49,681 nucleotides of DNA from the NCBI GenBank assembly GCA_017563185.1, contig JAFXIL010000176.1:1-49681 (forward strand), read 5' to 3'. The notes under the pieces are model-generated. The model searched no databases. It worked only from the letters and a program-made list of their open reading frames with translations, and was not told the DNA's origin. Position numbers and translations under genes: made by a program. Origin of the DNA: Kiritimatiellia bacterium (lineage in GTDB: Bacteria > Verrucomicrobiota > Kiritimatiellia > RFP12 > UBA1067). This document shows positions 26,204-34,517 of this stretch, piece by piece (within the stretch, counting starts at the first letter, position 1; each line of letters opens with the position of its first letter).

Positions 26204-27229
26204 ATGGGAGAGAGAATCGATCTGGTCAAGAGGGCGTTCGCGGGTGAAGCCGTCGAACGCATCCCCGTGATGGCGCACAACTTCCTGATGGCCGTGCGCG
26301 AGGCGGGCTTCACGCAGAAGCAGTTCCGCGAAAGCCCCGATGTGATGGTGAAGACCATGACCGAGGCGACGCTCAGGTACGACCTCGACTGCGTGCTCCT
26401 GGACGTCGATACGGCGCTTCTCGCCTCGGCGTGCGGGGCGGACGTGATGTACCCAGACGACCTCGCCGCCGTCGCGAAGGGAACGCAGCCGGTGCCGCTC
26501 GAGGAATTGCCCGACAAGGTGAAGGATGTTGACCTCCTCGCGTCCCCGCGCGTCCGCCACTACCTTGAGGCCGCAGAGCGCCTCGTCGCCTGGGGCAACG
26601 AGAACGACCGCTTCATCCGCATCAACGCCGACCAGGGCGCGTTTTCGCTCGCGTGCATCCTCACGGGCATGGACGAGTTCATGATGGACCTTCTCGACGA
26701 GGACTACGAGGACGACGTCAACCGCCTCCTCGACGCCACCTATTCCGTGTCGCTCAAGATGCACGAGCTGTGCGCCGCGACCGGCGCGCACATGACGAGC
26801 TACGGCAACAGCTCCGAGGGCTGCAGCGTCATCTCGCCCGCATGTTTCCGCCAGTTTGCCAAGGAACGCGAGACGCGCCTCGCCGCGGACCTCAAGGCGC
26901 GCGGCATCCCGTACCTCTGCCACATCTGCGGCGACGTGAACCCGATTCTCCCCGACCTCGTGGAGACCGGCTGCCCCGCCTACGAGCTTGACTGGAAGAC
27001 GGACGCGAACCGCGTATTCGAGATCGCGCACGGGAAGTTCACGCTCTCCGGCAACGTCGATCCGGCGCTCTTCGTCACGGGCGCGCCAGACGAGGTGTAC
27101 GCGGCGGCGCGGAAGGTGTGCGACATCTTCCGCGGCAAGGGCGGGCTCGTGCTCTGCTCCGGTTGCGCGCTCGGCCCGCAGACGAAGAGCGAGAACCTCG
27201 AGGCGTTCGTGCGCGCCGCGCGGAACTGA
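26204..27229 (+). CDS. MtaA/CmuA-type corrinoid methyltransferase (uroporphyrinogen decarboxylase fold)
   Basis: The 341-residue protein belongs to the uroporphyrinogen decarboxylase fold and lies beside a corrinoid protein, which marks it as a methyltransferase rather than a haem enzyme. Zinc ligands are visible in CHICGDVN (His240, Cys242) with a third Cys late in the sequence (CSGCALGPQT region). Such proteins move a methyl group between a cobalamin protein and a substrate or acceptor (CoM, tetrahydrofolate or a methylated donor). The start ATG 26204 follows an A/G-rich AAAAAGGAGAAAG. It is 33 bp from the GH101-like gene and 10 bp from the corrinoid gene, so one operon is likely. Confidence 0.8.
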   Translation: MGERIDLVKRAFAGEAVERIPVMAHNFLMAVREAGFTQKQFRESPDVMVKTMTEATLRYDLDCVLLDVDTALLASACGADVMYPDDLAAVAKGTQPVPLEELPDKVKDVDLLASPRVRHYLEAAERLVAWGNENDRFIRINADQGAFSLACILTGMDEFMMDLLDEDYEDDVNRLLDATYSVSLKMHELCAATGAHMTSYGNSSEGCSVISPACFRQFAKERETRLAADLKARGIPYLCHICGDVNPILPDLVETGCPAYELDWKTDANRVFEIAHGKFTLSGNVDPALFVTGAPDEVYAAARKVCDIFRGKGGLVLCSGCALGPQTKSENLEAFVRAARN

Positions 27230-27239
27230 AGGGGAGCCA

Positions 27240-27875
27240 ATGGAACTTTCGCTCATATCGGAGAAGCTTCAGGCGGGACGCGCCAAGGAAGTCGTCGCTC
27301 TCGTGCAGCAGGCGCTTGACGAGGGGATGAGCGCGCAGGCCATCTTGCAGGACGGTCTCATGGCCGGGATGGCCGTGGTGGGCGTCCGCTTCAAGAACGG
27401 CGAGGCGTTCGTTCCTGAAGTGCTCGTGGCCGCGCGCGCGATGAACAAGGGCGCGGCCGTCCTCAAGCCGCATCTCGCGGCGGAGGGCGCGAAGGCGACG
27501 GGGCGGGTGTGCCTCGGCACTGTGCAGGGCGACTACCACGACGTGGGCAAGAACCTTGTGAAGATGATGCTGGAGAGCAAGGGGCTTGAAGTGATAGACC
27601 TTGGCACCGACGTGCCGCCGGACGCCTTCGTCAAGACCGCTCAGGAGCAGAACTGCGCGGTGATCTGCTGCTCGGCGCTTCTCACCACCACGATGGAGGT
27701 GATGCGCGACGTGGTGAAGGCGGCTGAGGCGGCCGGCATCCGCGGCAAGGTGAAGATCATGATCGGCGGCGCGCCGATAACCGACGCCTTCTGCAGGGAA
27801 ATCGGCGCCGACTGCTACACATCCGATGCCGCGCGCTGCGCCGACGTGGCGGCGGAGATATGCAGGGCCGTGTAG
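27240..27875 (+). CDS. Corrinoid (cobalamin-binding) methyl-carrier protein
   Basis: The 211-residue protein has the two-domain layout of MtaC/MtbC/MtmC carriers. A four-helix cap (residues 1-90; GLMAGMAVVGVRFKNGEAFVPEVL) precedes a Rossmann-like B12 domain with DYHDVGKN, where His100 is the lower cobalt ligand. GLEVIDLGTDVPP and GGAPITDAFC follow. ATG 27240 is preceded by AAGGGGAG. It serves as methyl carrier for the MtaA/CmuA-like enzyme just upstream. Neither a reductive activator (RamA type) nor a second, substrate-specific methyltransferase is present in the window. Confidence 0.9.
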   Translation: MELSLISEKLQAGRAKEVVALVQQALDEGMSAQAILQDGLMAGMAVVGVRFKNGEAFVPEVLVAARAMNKGAAVLKPHLAAEGAKATGRVCLGTVQGDYHDVGKNLVKMMLESKGLEVIDLGTDVPPDAFVKTAQEQNCAVICCSALLTTTMEVMRDVVKAAEAAGIRGKVKIMIGGAPITDAFCREIGADCYTSDAARCADVAAEICRAV

Positions 27876-27922
27876 GCGCGCAGCCCGGATTCCGCCCGGG
27901 ACTAGGCGTTTGGCGCTCGATA

Positions 27923-27931
27923 TGGTATAAT
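27923..27931 (+). promoter_or_regulatory. Extended -10 promoter (TGG-TATAAT)
   Basis: TGG-TATAAT at 27923-27931, followed 52 nt later by an ATG with an AAAGGAGG Shine-Dalgarno. There is no good -35 at 16-18 bp, as expected for an extended -10 promoter. Confidence 0.7.
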
Positions 27932-27983
27932 CTGGGCGTCGGCTTCAAAGCGTTTGTTTCAACAGAGCAAAGGAGGACTTCAA

Positions 27984-29459
27984 ATGAGTGGCAGAACCAG
28001 CAGGAGAGGATTCATTGGCGGCGTGATCGCGGCTGGCGCGGCGCCCGCGATAGTTCCGGCGAGCGTGTTCGGCGAGACTGCGCCCAGCAACAAGCTGCAG
28101 ATAGCGCTGATCGGATGCGGGCGAATAGGAACGTCGATGGACATCGGCGGGCTCGCGGCAAACCAGGACCTGGCCATGCTCACAACTGTGTGCGACTGCG
28201 ACTCCGTGCGCCTCGCGAACATGAAGACGGTGGCCGAGCGCCACTACGGCCGCAAGATGGACCACCTGAAGCTGGAGATGGACTACCGCAAGGTGCTCGA
28301 CGATTCCGGCATAGACGGCGTGATGATCTGCACGCAGGACCACTGGCACGCGCGCATGGTGGTGGAGGCCTGCCTCAAGGGCAAGGACGTCTATGTGCAG
28401 AAGCCGATGGCGCTCTCGGTCGAGGAGAGCGAGGCCATCGTCGAGGCAGTGCGCCGCACCAAGCGCGTGTTCCACATCGGCACCCAGCAGCGCAGCGACC
28501 ATGGCGGATGCAACAATGGCTTCCGCCGCGGCGTGGAGTACGTGATCAGCGGGCGCATCGGCACGCTCAAGCGCATAGAGGTGGGCATCATCGACAACAG
28601 CCCCTCCAGGGAGTGGGACGTTCCGGCGATCGAGAAGACGCCCGATCCGCGCGACTTCAACTTCGACCTCTGGCTCGGCCCGGCGCGCAATGACGTGCAC
28701 TACTCGCAGCTGCGCACGCATTGGCGCCCCGTGGACGCCAACGGCAAGCCATACGCCAGGATACCCGGCCAGAACGTGGGCTGGCTTCAGATCCAGGACT
28801 ACTGCACCGGCAACGTCTCTGGCTGGGGCTCGCACCACATGGACATCGCGCAGTGGGCCATGGACAACGCCGGTCCTGTCTCGGTGAAGTGCGAGAAGGT
28901 CACCTTCCTCAAGGGGCGCCTCTTCAACGTGCACGACGACTGCCTCATCACCTACAAGTACGCCAACGGCGTGGAGCTGCAGCTCGGAACGCCCCGCCTC
29001 ACCGGCTTCCGCTGCGGCGCGAAGTTCTTCGGCGAGAATGGCGACTGGATATCCACGTGCCGTTGGGTGGACAAAGTCCCCGAGGCGAAGCGCGTCGACA
29101 CCGCGTACAAGCCAAAGGCTGAGATCTGGCGCGTCTGCGAGGCGAACCGGAAGGGAATCATCGAGGGCGAGCCCGAGAAGCAGGTGGTGCGTAACATGGA
29201 GAAGAACCACCACCGCCCGTGGTTCCTCGGAATGCGCTCGCGCAAGGACACGAACATCAAGGTTGAGGAGGCGAACAGCTCCACCATCTCCTGCATCCTC
29301 GGCTTCCACGCGATGAACAACGTCGGGTACGAAATCAAGTGGGATCCGGTGAAGCGCAAGTTCGTTAACCCCGCCGACGCGGCGAAGTTCACCAGCTGCA
29401 ACGAGCGCGCGCCGTACTCCACCATCGACGCATTGAACGAAATCCGCAAACGCGGCTGA
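27984..29459 (+). CDS. Tat-exported Gfo/Idh/MocA family oxidoreductase
   Basis: The 491-residue product starts at ATG 27984, after AAAGGAGG, with a twin-arginine signal SRRGFIGGVIAAGAAPA. The nucleotide-binding domain begins LQIALIGCGRIGTSMDIGG. The catalytic-lysine block is VYVQKPMAL, and GTQQRSDHGG, WLGPARNDVHY and WGSHHMDIAQWAMD follow, the pattern of secreted sugar oxidoreductases that carry NAD(P) through the Tat system. The substrate is probably a sugar or sugar derivative outside the cytoplasmic membrane, but specificity cannot be read. It heads a small operon with the ThuA-like gene and carries the family's extended C-terminal region. Confidence 0.85.
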   Translation: MSGRTSRRGFIGGVIAAGAAPAIVPASVFGETAPSNKLQIALIGCGRIGTSMDIGGLAANQDLAMLTTVCDCDSVRLANMKTVAERHYGRKMDHLKLEMDYRKVLDDSGIDGVMICTQDHWHARMVVEACLKGKDVYVQKPMALSVEESEAIVEAVRRTKRVFHIGTQQRSDHGGCNNGFRRGVEYVISGRIGTLKRIEVGIIDNSPSREWDVPAIEKTPDPRDFNFDLWLGPARNDVHYSQLRTHWRPVDANGKPYARIPGQNVGWLQIQDYCTGNVSGWGSHHMDIAQWAMDNAGPVSVKCEKVTFLKGRLFNVHDDCLITYKYANGVELQLGTPRLTGFRCGAKFFGENGDWISTCRWVDKVPEAKRVDTAYKPKAEIWRVCEANRKGIIEGEPEKQVVRNMEKNHHRPWFLGMRSRKDTNIKVEEANSSTISCILGFHAMNNVGYEIKWDPVKRKFVNPADAAKFTSCNERAPYSTIDALNEIRKRG

Positions 29460-29480
29460 TTGCCGCACATAGAAAGAGAG

Positions 29481-31052
29481 ATGTCCAAAATGAAGAAACT
29501 GCTTATCGCCGCCGCGGCATTCGCGGCATGCATTTGCGCCTCGGCCGAAGCTCCGCGTTCTTTTGCGGCGACCGTCGAGGATTACCTTGCCACGCACCCC
29601 GTGGCGGGCATGGAGACGTATGCCGACTTCTGCCGCCTCGTGGCGCAGCCAGCCGCCAATGGCGCGGTGGACGCCACCGTGCAGCCCTGCCACAAGGCGC
29701 GGAAGATCCGCTTCTGGGGCGCGCTCGAGCACCTCGCCCAGTTCAAGGGCTGGGGGCTTGACGCCGCGGAGTTCGATCCCGATGCTGCCGCGCGCGGCGA
29801 CTATCCCGACGTCATATTCTGCCACCTCATGCCAGGCTACTCGCAGGGCGACGTGGAACAGATTCTGGACGCCGTGCGCCACGGCACGCACTTCGTGACG
29901 CTTCAGAACACCGACTCCTGGAGCAAGGCCGTGGCGAAGCGCCTTGGCCACACGTACGGCGGAGTGCTCACGGCGCCGACGATGGACCGCGGCGGCGTGT
30001 TCTTCAGGAACTGTCCGAAGCTCTTCGCCGGATTCCCGGAGGGCCGCCTCGACGCGCCGCTGTTCTCGTGCTTCGGCGCGAGCCGCCACGGCATGTTCCT
30101 CACGGGCGAGAAGTGCCTGCTCGGCGTGGCCGACACGCACACCGGCCGCATAGCCTCGTCGATCGCGCAGTACAGGTACGGCAAGGGCGCGGTGACGCTC
30201 GTGGGCCCGTGCGTCACCCCCTCCGCGCGCAACATCAACGACCCGGCGTACAAGCGCCTGCTGCTGAACCTCGTGGACCTTCTTCCCGCCGTCGAGCGCG
30301 AGAAGCCATACGACGTGCTCCTCTACACCCGATGGATGTGGCATCGCGACCCCAAGACCGGCGCCGTAGCGCCGCACGGGTCGTACCACCACTTCTCCAC
30401 TGAGATCGGAGCCGGCGAGATGGCGCGCTACTTCGAGGCCAAGGGGCTCAAGGTCAAGGTCACCGACGATCCCGGGGTGTTCTGCACGGCGGCCTTCCGC
30501 GCCTGCCCGCGCATGGTCTTCGCCTGCGCGAACGAGGAGCAGTTCGAGACCGAAAGCCAGCGCGAGGCGTTCTACGCCTGGGCGAAGGCGGGCGGTGGCA
30601 CGCTCGTGCTTCACTCCGCCAGCAACTGCGAGATCGGCAGCAAGGAGTGGCGCGACTTCCTCGGCGGCACGTTCCTATTCCACTACCCGAGGCAGATGCC
30701 CGTGCCGTTCGCCGACGCCGACAAGTCGAACCCCGCCATCGCATGCATGCCCGCCGGCTACGTGTGGCCCAGCGAGGAGATCTACGTGAACGACATGGTG
30801 CTCGGCGCCGTGAAGCCCGTTCTCAACTTCCGCGCCGACACCGTTCCCGCCGACATGCAGAAGTGGATCAAGGACCGCGGCCGCGCGCCGGCCGACGGCA
30901 TCCACATCCTCGAATGGACGAAGAGCTATGGCAAGGGACGCGTCTATTACTCCGCCCTCGGCCACAACGCCGCAGGCTTCTCGAAGCCCGAGTTCCTGGA
31001 GCACCTCTACCAGGCCTGCCTCTGGACGGCGCCCCTCTTCGCCGCCCGCTAG
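29481..31052 (+). CDS. Secreted ThuA-like (trehalose-utilisation fold) protein
   Basis: The 523-residue product starts at ATG 29481 (or ATG 29490, MKKLLIAAAAFAACICASAEA), with a clear signal peptide. Two class-I glutamine-amidotransferase-like segments are apparent. The N-terminal half has YPDVIFCHLMPGYSQGDVEQIL and the C-terminal half has the ThuA-like run LVLHSASNCEIGSKEWRDFLGG and GKGRVYYSALGHNAAGF. ThuA-like proteins accompany Gfo/Idh/MocA oxidoreductases in sugar catabolism and have been linked to keto-disaccharide formation; their chemistry is poorly defined. The gene directly follows an exported oxidoreductase, which supports a joint periplasmic role. Confidence 0.75.
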   Translation: MSKMKKLLIAAAAFAACICASAEAPRSFAATVEDYLATHPVAGMETYADFCRLVAQPAANGAVDATVQPCHKARKIRFWGALEHLAQFKGWGLDAAEFDPDAAARGDYPDVIFCHLMPGYSQGDVEQILDAVRHGTHFVTLQNTDSWSKAVAKRLGHTYGGVLTAPTMDRGGVFFRNCPKLFAGFPEGRLDAPLFSCFGASRHGMFLTGEKCLLGVADTHTGRIASSIAQYRYGKGAVTLVGPCVTPSARNINDPAYKRLLLNLVDLLPAVEREKPYDVLLYTRWMWHRDPKTGAVAPHGSYHHFSTEIGAGEMARYFEAKGLKVKVTDDPGVFCTAAFRACPRMVFACANEEQFETESQREAFYAWAKAGGGTLVLHSASNCEIGSKEWRDFLGGTFLFHYPRQMPVPFADADKSNPAIACMPAGYVWPSEEIYVNDMVLGAVKPVLNFRADTVPADMQKWIKDRGRAPADGIHILEWTKSYGKGRVYYSALGHNAAGFSKPEFLEHLYQACLWTAPLFAAR

Positions 31053-31063
31053 CCGCATTCGAC

Positions 31064-31360
31064 GTGGAATCCTGGATAGACATACAGGCCGATCCCGCCC
31101 ACGTGAAGCGTGAGCGCGAGAAGGCGCGCCTCCTGCGCCGAACGGACTGGTGGCGCGCGCTCGTGGCAAAGGGCGTGTGCCACTATTGCCACCGTAACGT
31201 GGGCGCGGCCAATCTCACGCTTGACCACGTCGTTCCCGTTGCGCGCGGCGGACGCTCCACCCGCGGCAACTGCGTTCCCTGCTGCCGCGACTGCAACGCG
31301 AAGAAGGGCGCGCGTACCACCGCCGAACAGATTCTAGACCAGCTTTTCCCGGAGGGCTGA
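31064..31360 (+). CDS. Small HNH endonuclease
   Basis: A 98-residue protein from GTG 31064, 11 nt after the ThuA-like stop and with no clear Shine-Dalgarno. The HNH core is complete: CHYCHRNV (first CxxC), LTLDHVVPVARGG (the His-bearing beta strand), an Asn in RGNCVPCC, and CCRDCNAKKG as the second CxxC with the terminal Lys. The first 35 residues are a charged helix. Small HNH proteins of this type nick or cut DNA in mobile elements, phages or repair; nothing mobile is evident around it. It lies within a sugar-metabolism operon, and its end overlaps the ribosome site of the next gene. Confidence 0.8.
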   Translation: MESWIDIQADPAHVKREREKARLLRRTDWWRALVAKGVCHYCHRNVGAANLTLDHVVPVARGGRSTRGNCVPCCRDCNAKKGARTTAEQILDQLFPEG

Positions 31361-31363
31361 GAC

Positions 31364-32392
31364 GTGGCGGCGGGAAAACTCAGAGTCGCAATCGTCGGCT
31401 TCGGCTTCATGGGCCGCACGCACTATGGCGCGTGGAAGAAGACTCCATGCGCGAAGGTGACCGCAATCTGCGACTCCAACTTGAACCAGCTCTCGCGAAA
31501 GGTGGCGGGCAACGGCAATGACGCCGATCTCGCCACCGACTTCAAAGGCGTTGCCGTGGTTGAGAGCTTCGACGAACTTCTTGCCCGCGGCGGCTTCGAC
31601 GTGGTGGATCTCACGCTGCCTACGCCTCTCCACCCGGCTCTGGTGAAGAAAGCGCTGGCCGCTGGATGCCATGTGCTTTGCGAGAAGCCGATGGCGCTTG
31701 ACGTTAAGTCATGCGACGCCATGATCGCCGCCGCCGCGAAGTCAAGGGGAAAGCTCATGATCGCGCAGTGCCTGCGCTTTGCCCCGGCGGTGAAGTACCT
31801 GCACGACGTGGTGGCGTCGGAAAAGTACGGCAAGGTGGTCGGCGCGTCGTTCGACCGCGCTTCGATGCTGCCGGGATGGGGCGCAGGGGGGAAGAGCTGG
31901 TTTCTTGACGAGGAGGCGTCCGGAGGCGTGTTGCTCGATCTGCACATCCACGACGTGGACTTCATCAACTGGACGTTCGGCCGCCCGAATTCCGTCGCCG
32001 TGCGCCGCCATGTGCGTTCCGACGGCGTGACCGACCGCGCCACGACGCTCTACGGCTACCGCAACTGCGTCGTCTCAAGTTCGGCAAGCTGGGCCGCGTC
32101 GCCCTCGTTCTCGTTCGAGGCGCGCTCCTTCGTGGAACTTGAGAAGGCAACCATCGTTATGGACGCCAAACGCGCCGCTCCGCTTCAGGTGTACCCATTC
32201 AGGGGCAGGCCTTTCACCCCGAAGCTAGACTATTCGATTTCTCCGTACGAAGCCGAGATCAAGGCCTTCGCCGCTTGGACGCTAGGCCGCCGCGCGTCCG
32301 TGCCGATAACCCTCGAGGACGCGCGCGACGCAGTGGCCCTTGTGGAGGCCGAGCGCAGGAGCATGCGCGCAGGCCGCGAAATTATGTTATAA
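31364..32392 (+). CDS. Cytoplasmic Gfo/Idh/MocA family oxidoreductase
   Basis: The 342-residue protein starts at GTG 31364, with GGAGG ten nt upstream inside the HNH gene. It has no signal peptide and begins LRVAIVGFGFMGRTHYGAW, a full Rossmann NAD(P) site. The catalytic lysine lies in HVLCEKPMALDV and the active-site histidine in LLDLHIHDVDFINW. This is a compact, standard-length member that probably oxidises or reduces a sugar or cyclitol. It could act on a product imported after the exported oxidoreductase and ThuA-like protein have worked on it (inference). Its TAA stop lies inside the -10 element of the next gene. Confidence 0.87.
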   Translation: MAAGKLRVAIVGFGFMGRTHYGAWKKTPCAKVTAICDSNLNQLSRKVAGNGNDADLATDFKGVAVVESFDELLARGGFDVVDLTLPTPLHPALVKKALAAGCHVLCEKPMALDVKSCDAMIAAAAKSRGKLMIAQCLRFAPAVKYLHDVVASEKYGKVVGASFDRASMLPGWGAGGKSWFLDEEASGGVLLDLHIHDVDFINWTFGRPNSVAVRRHVRSDGVTDRATTLYGYRNCVVSSSASWAASPSFSFEARSFVELEKATIVMDAKRAAPLQVYPFRGRPFTPKLDYSISPYEAEIKAFAAWTLGRRASVPITLEDARDAVALVEAERRSMRAGREIML

Positions 32393-32393
32393 T
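32385..32393 (+). promoter_or_regulatory. Extended -10 promoter (TGT-TATAAT) embedded in the upstream stop codon
   Basis: TGT-TATAAT occupies 32385-32393; the TAA stop of the preceding oxidoreductase is 32390-32392. The ATG at 32401 follows only 7 nt later with no Shine-Dalgarno, predicting a leaderless transcript. Confidence 0.65.
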
Positions 32394-32400
32394 CTACGCG

Positions 32401-33777
32401 ATGGGAAACGAATGTACATCGCAGAGCTCCGCCGGTGCAGAGCTGCATCTTCTTGTGCTGTGGGCCAGCGCCCGCTTCGCCGAGAAGAAGATTCTCGCCG
32501 CCGTCTCCGGCGAAGTGGAGATCGTGTGCACGCGAGAGATACGCTTCCCGTGCGAAGCCGAGGAGGGGTATCGCAGATTCTACGGTCCCTCCTTGCCGAA
32601 CTCTCGCCACAAGGTGGTGAAATGTGGGCGCGGTCCGTTCCTTCTCGTGGTGGTGCGCGACCATTCGCCGGAGTTCGGCCCGTGCGTCATAGGCTTAATG
32701 CGCTACGAAAAAGCCAACCTGAAGATGCTGCGCCTGAAGATGCGCTGCCGCGAGATGGCTGGGCGCCACCACCGCGTTCACGGCACAGTCACGTGCGACG
32801 AGTTCGCTCGGGACGTGGAGATGCTCACGGGCCATACGGCCGCCGAATGGAACGAGGGCGTGCCGCGTGGCGAATTGGCGATGCGCCTGCCGGATACGTG
32901 GACGGCCGTGACGCCGCAGGGGCCTTTCCTCGCTGCGCACATTGCGCCTGGCGGAGCGCTTGAAGTGGCGCAGCGCGCGCTGTTCCTCGAGAACAAGTAC
33001 ATAAACGACTCTTTCGAGACTGGTGTGTTCCTTGGTGCGCCCTGCATTGTAAAGCGCTCGTCGAAGGCAGTGTGGTCCGTCGGCAACGAGTACCGAATGG
33101 CCGCGCGGATGTACGCCGCAAATCCCGCCACGGTGCCGCGTCCGCTCGCATGGGCATACCACTACGCCGCCCACTCCGCCGAAGTGGTGACGGCGCGCGT
33201 GGCGGGGCCGTCGCTCGCCGACCTCTTGAAGAAGGGGGTAGCGGATGCGCAGGCGAATGGCTTTGCGGCCGACGTGCGCTCGCTCGCGGAGACGCTGAAG
33301 AAGGAGGGCATCATCCACCGCGACCTGTTCGAGGACAACCTCCTTCTGGACGCCGACGGCCACCTCAAGGCGATCGACTGGCAGCTTGCGATCGACCGCC
33401 ATTCCTACCGCGAAGATCCATGGGTGGAACGCCACTGGAAATTCCTCTACGTCGTCTTCGGCGTGAACCGGGAGCTCGGCATGGGCAACTGGAACGACTT
33501 CCACGCCCTTGGCAAGGTGCTTGCGCGCCTGCCGCAGACAGCCGCCGTGCGCGAGACCGAGGCATGGCTTGCGGCTGAGGCGCCCGCGATGGGATTCTCA
33601 AAGCCGCCACGTGGACTGACCGCGCTGCGCCTCAGGCTTTACGCAGTCTCATTGCGCTTTCAGATTCTGCTCAATCTTCGCCGCCCCGAGAAGCGCGCCC
33701 GCCTCGTGCGCCGCCTGCGCACCATACTGGCGCCGCCACGCGGTGGAAGACGCAAGGAGGCCCAGGATGAGTTCTGA
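32401..33777 (+). CDS. Kinase-like protein (LPS-core-kinase type) with an uncharacterised N-terminal domain
   Basis: The 458-residue protein has two parts. The C-terminal half carries a protein-kinase-like fold close to the LPS core kinases: NEYRMAARMYAANPATVPRPLAW, then IIHRDLFEDNLLLDADGHLKAIDW, with the catalytic Asp and the metal Asp. The kinases phosphorylate lipid A-core heptose or Kdo in Gram-negatives. The N-terminal half (residues 1-190; LHLLVLWASARFAEKKIL, then RRFYGPSLPNSRHKVVKCG) is not recognised; it could be a small nucleotidyltransferase-like or glycan-modifying domain. The start is ATG 32401 because the -10 lies just upstream. It overlaps tcdA by 11 nt. Confidence 0.65.
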   Translation: MGNECTSQSSAGAELHLLVLWASARFAEKKILAAVSGEVEIVCTREIRFPCEAEEGYRRFYGPSLPNSRHKVVKCGRGPFLLVVVRDHSPEFGPCVIGLMRYEKANLKMLRLKMRCREMAGRHHRVHGTVTCDEFARDVEMLTGHTAAEWNEGVPRGELAMRLPDTWTAVTPQGPFLAAHIAPGGALEVAQRALFLENKYINDSFETGVFLGAPCIVKRSSKAVWSVGNEYRMAARMYAANPATVPRPLAWAYHYAAHSAEVVTARVAGPSLADLLKKGVADAQANGFAADVRSLAETLKKEGIIHRDLFEDNLLLDADGHLKAIDWQLAIDRHSYREDPWVERHWKFLYVVFGVNRELGMGNWNDFHALGKVLARLPQTAAVRETEAWLAAEAPAMGFSKPPRGLTALRLRLYAVSLRFQILLNLRRPEKRARLVRRLRTILAPPRGGRRKEAQDEF

Positions 33778-34507
33778 ACAGAAAACCGACGGGGCATTGA
33801 CGGCCGGCGAAGAGGGATACCTTCAGCGCGCGGAGGCCGTTCTCGGCGCCGAGACGATGCGGGCGCTCGCGGGGACGAAGGTGGCAGTGTTCGGCCTGGG
33901 GGGCGTAGGCGGGTGGTGCGCGGAGGCGCTTGCACGCACCGGCGTGGGGAGGATGCTCGTGGTGGACGCCGACCGCGTGGCGCCCTCGAACGTCAACCGC
34001 CAGCTTGTGGCGCTTCCGGGAACGGTGGGAGAGTTCAAGGCGGAGGCGCTGAAGAGGCGGCTTGAGGAGATCAGCCCGCAGATCGAGGTGGAGGCGAGGT
34101 GCGAGTTCTACGACGCGGAGACTGCGGCGACGTTCGGAATCGAGGAATGCGGCTTCGTGGTGGACGCAATCGATTCGCTTGAGAGCAAGGCGATGCTCAT
34201 ACGCCATGCGCTGTCGGCGCCGGGCGTGACGCTGTTTTCGTCCATGGGCGCCGCGCGCCGGCGCGATCCGCTGCGAGTGCGGAAGACCGAGTTCTGGAAA
34301 GTGCAGGGGGACGGTCTGGCGCGCGCGCTGCGAGCCAAGTTCCGCAAAACGGGCGACTTCCCGCCGCGCAGGTTCCAATGCGTCTATTCCGACGAGCCGC
34401 CGGGCGGCTGCGGGAAGGGAAGCCTCGTGCAGGTGACCGCAGTGTTCGGCTTCGCCCTCGCCGGGCTCATTGTGGATGCCGTTGCATCGCGGGCGGATAA
34501 ATGGTAG
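33767..34507 (+). CDS. tcdA: tRNA threonylcarbamoyladenosine dehydratase (TcdA/CsdL, ThiF/E1 family)
   Basis: TcdA cyclises t6A37 of ANN-decoding tRNAs to ct6A using ATP. The 246-residue product has the E1-like nucleotide-binding motif VAVFGLGGVGGWCAEALARTG (about residues 35-55), the VVDADRVAPSNVNRQ loop, the DAIDSLESKAMLI segment and the signature CVYSDEPPGGCGKGS. ATG 33767 follows AAGGAGG at 33754-33760 and overlaps the preceding gene. The C-terminal hydrophobic helix (FGFALAGLIVDAV) is normal for TcdA. Its TAG stop (34505-34507) forms part of the -10 of the next gene. Confidence 0.88.
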   Translation: MSSEQKTDGALTAGEEGYLQRAEAVLGAETMRALAGTKVAVFGLGGVGGWCAEALARTGVGRMLVVDADRVAPSNVNRQLVALPGTVGEFKAEALKRRLEEISPQIEVEARCEFYDAETAATFGIEECGFVVDAIDSLESKAMLIRHALSAPGVTLFSSMGAARRRDPLRVRKTEFWKVQGDGLARALRAKFRKTGDFPPRRFQCVYSDEPPGGCGKGSLVQVTAVFGFALAGLIVDAVASRADKW

Positions 34508-34510
34508 AAT
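34502..34510 (+). promoter_or_regulatory. Extended -10 promoter (TGG-TAGAAT) overlapping the tcdA stop codon
   Basis: TGG-TAGAAT at 34502-34510 includes the tcdA stop TAG (34505-34507). The ATG at 34518 follows 7 nt later without a Shine-Dalgarno. Confidence 0.6.
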
Positions 34511-34517
34511 ACATGCC

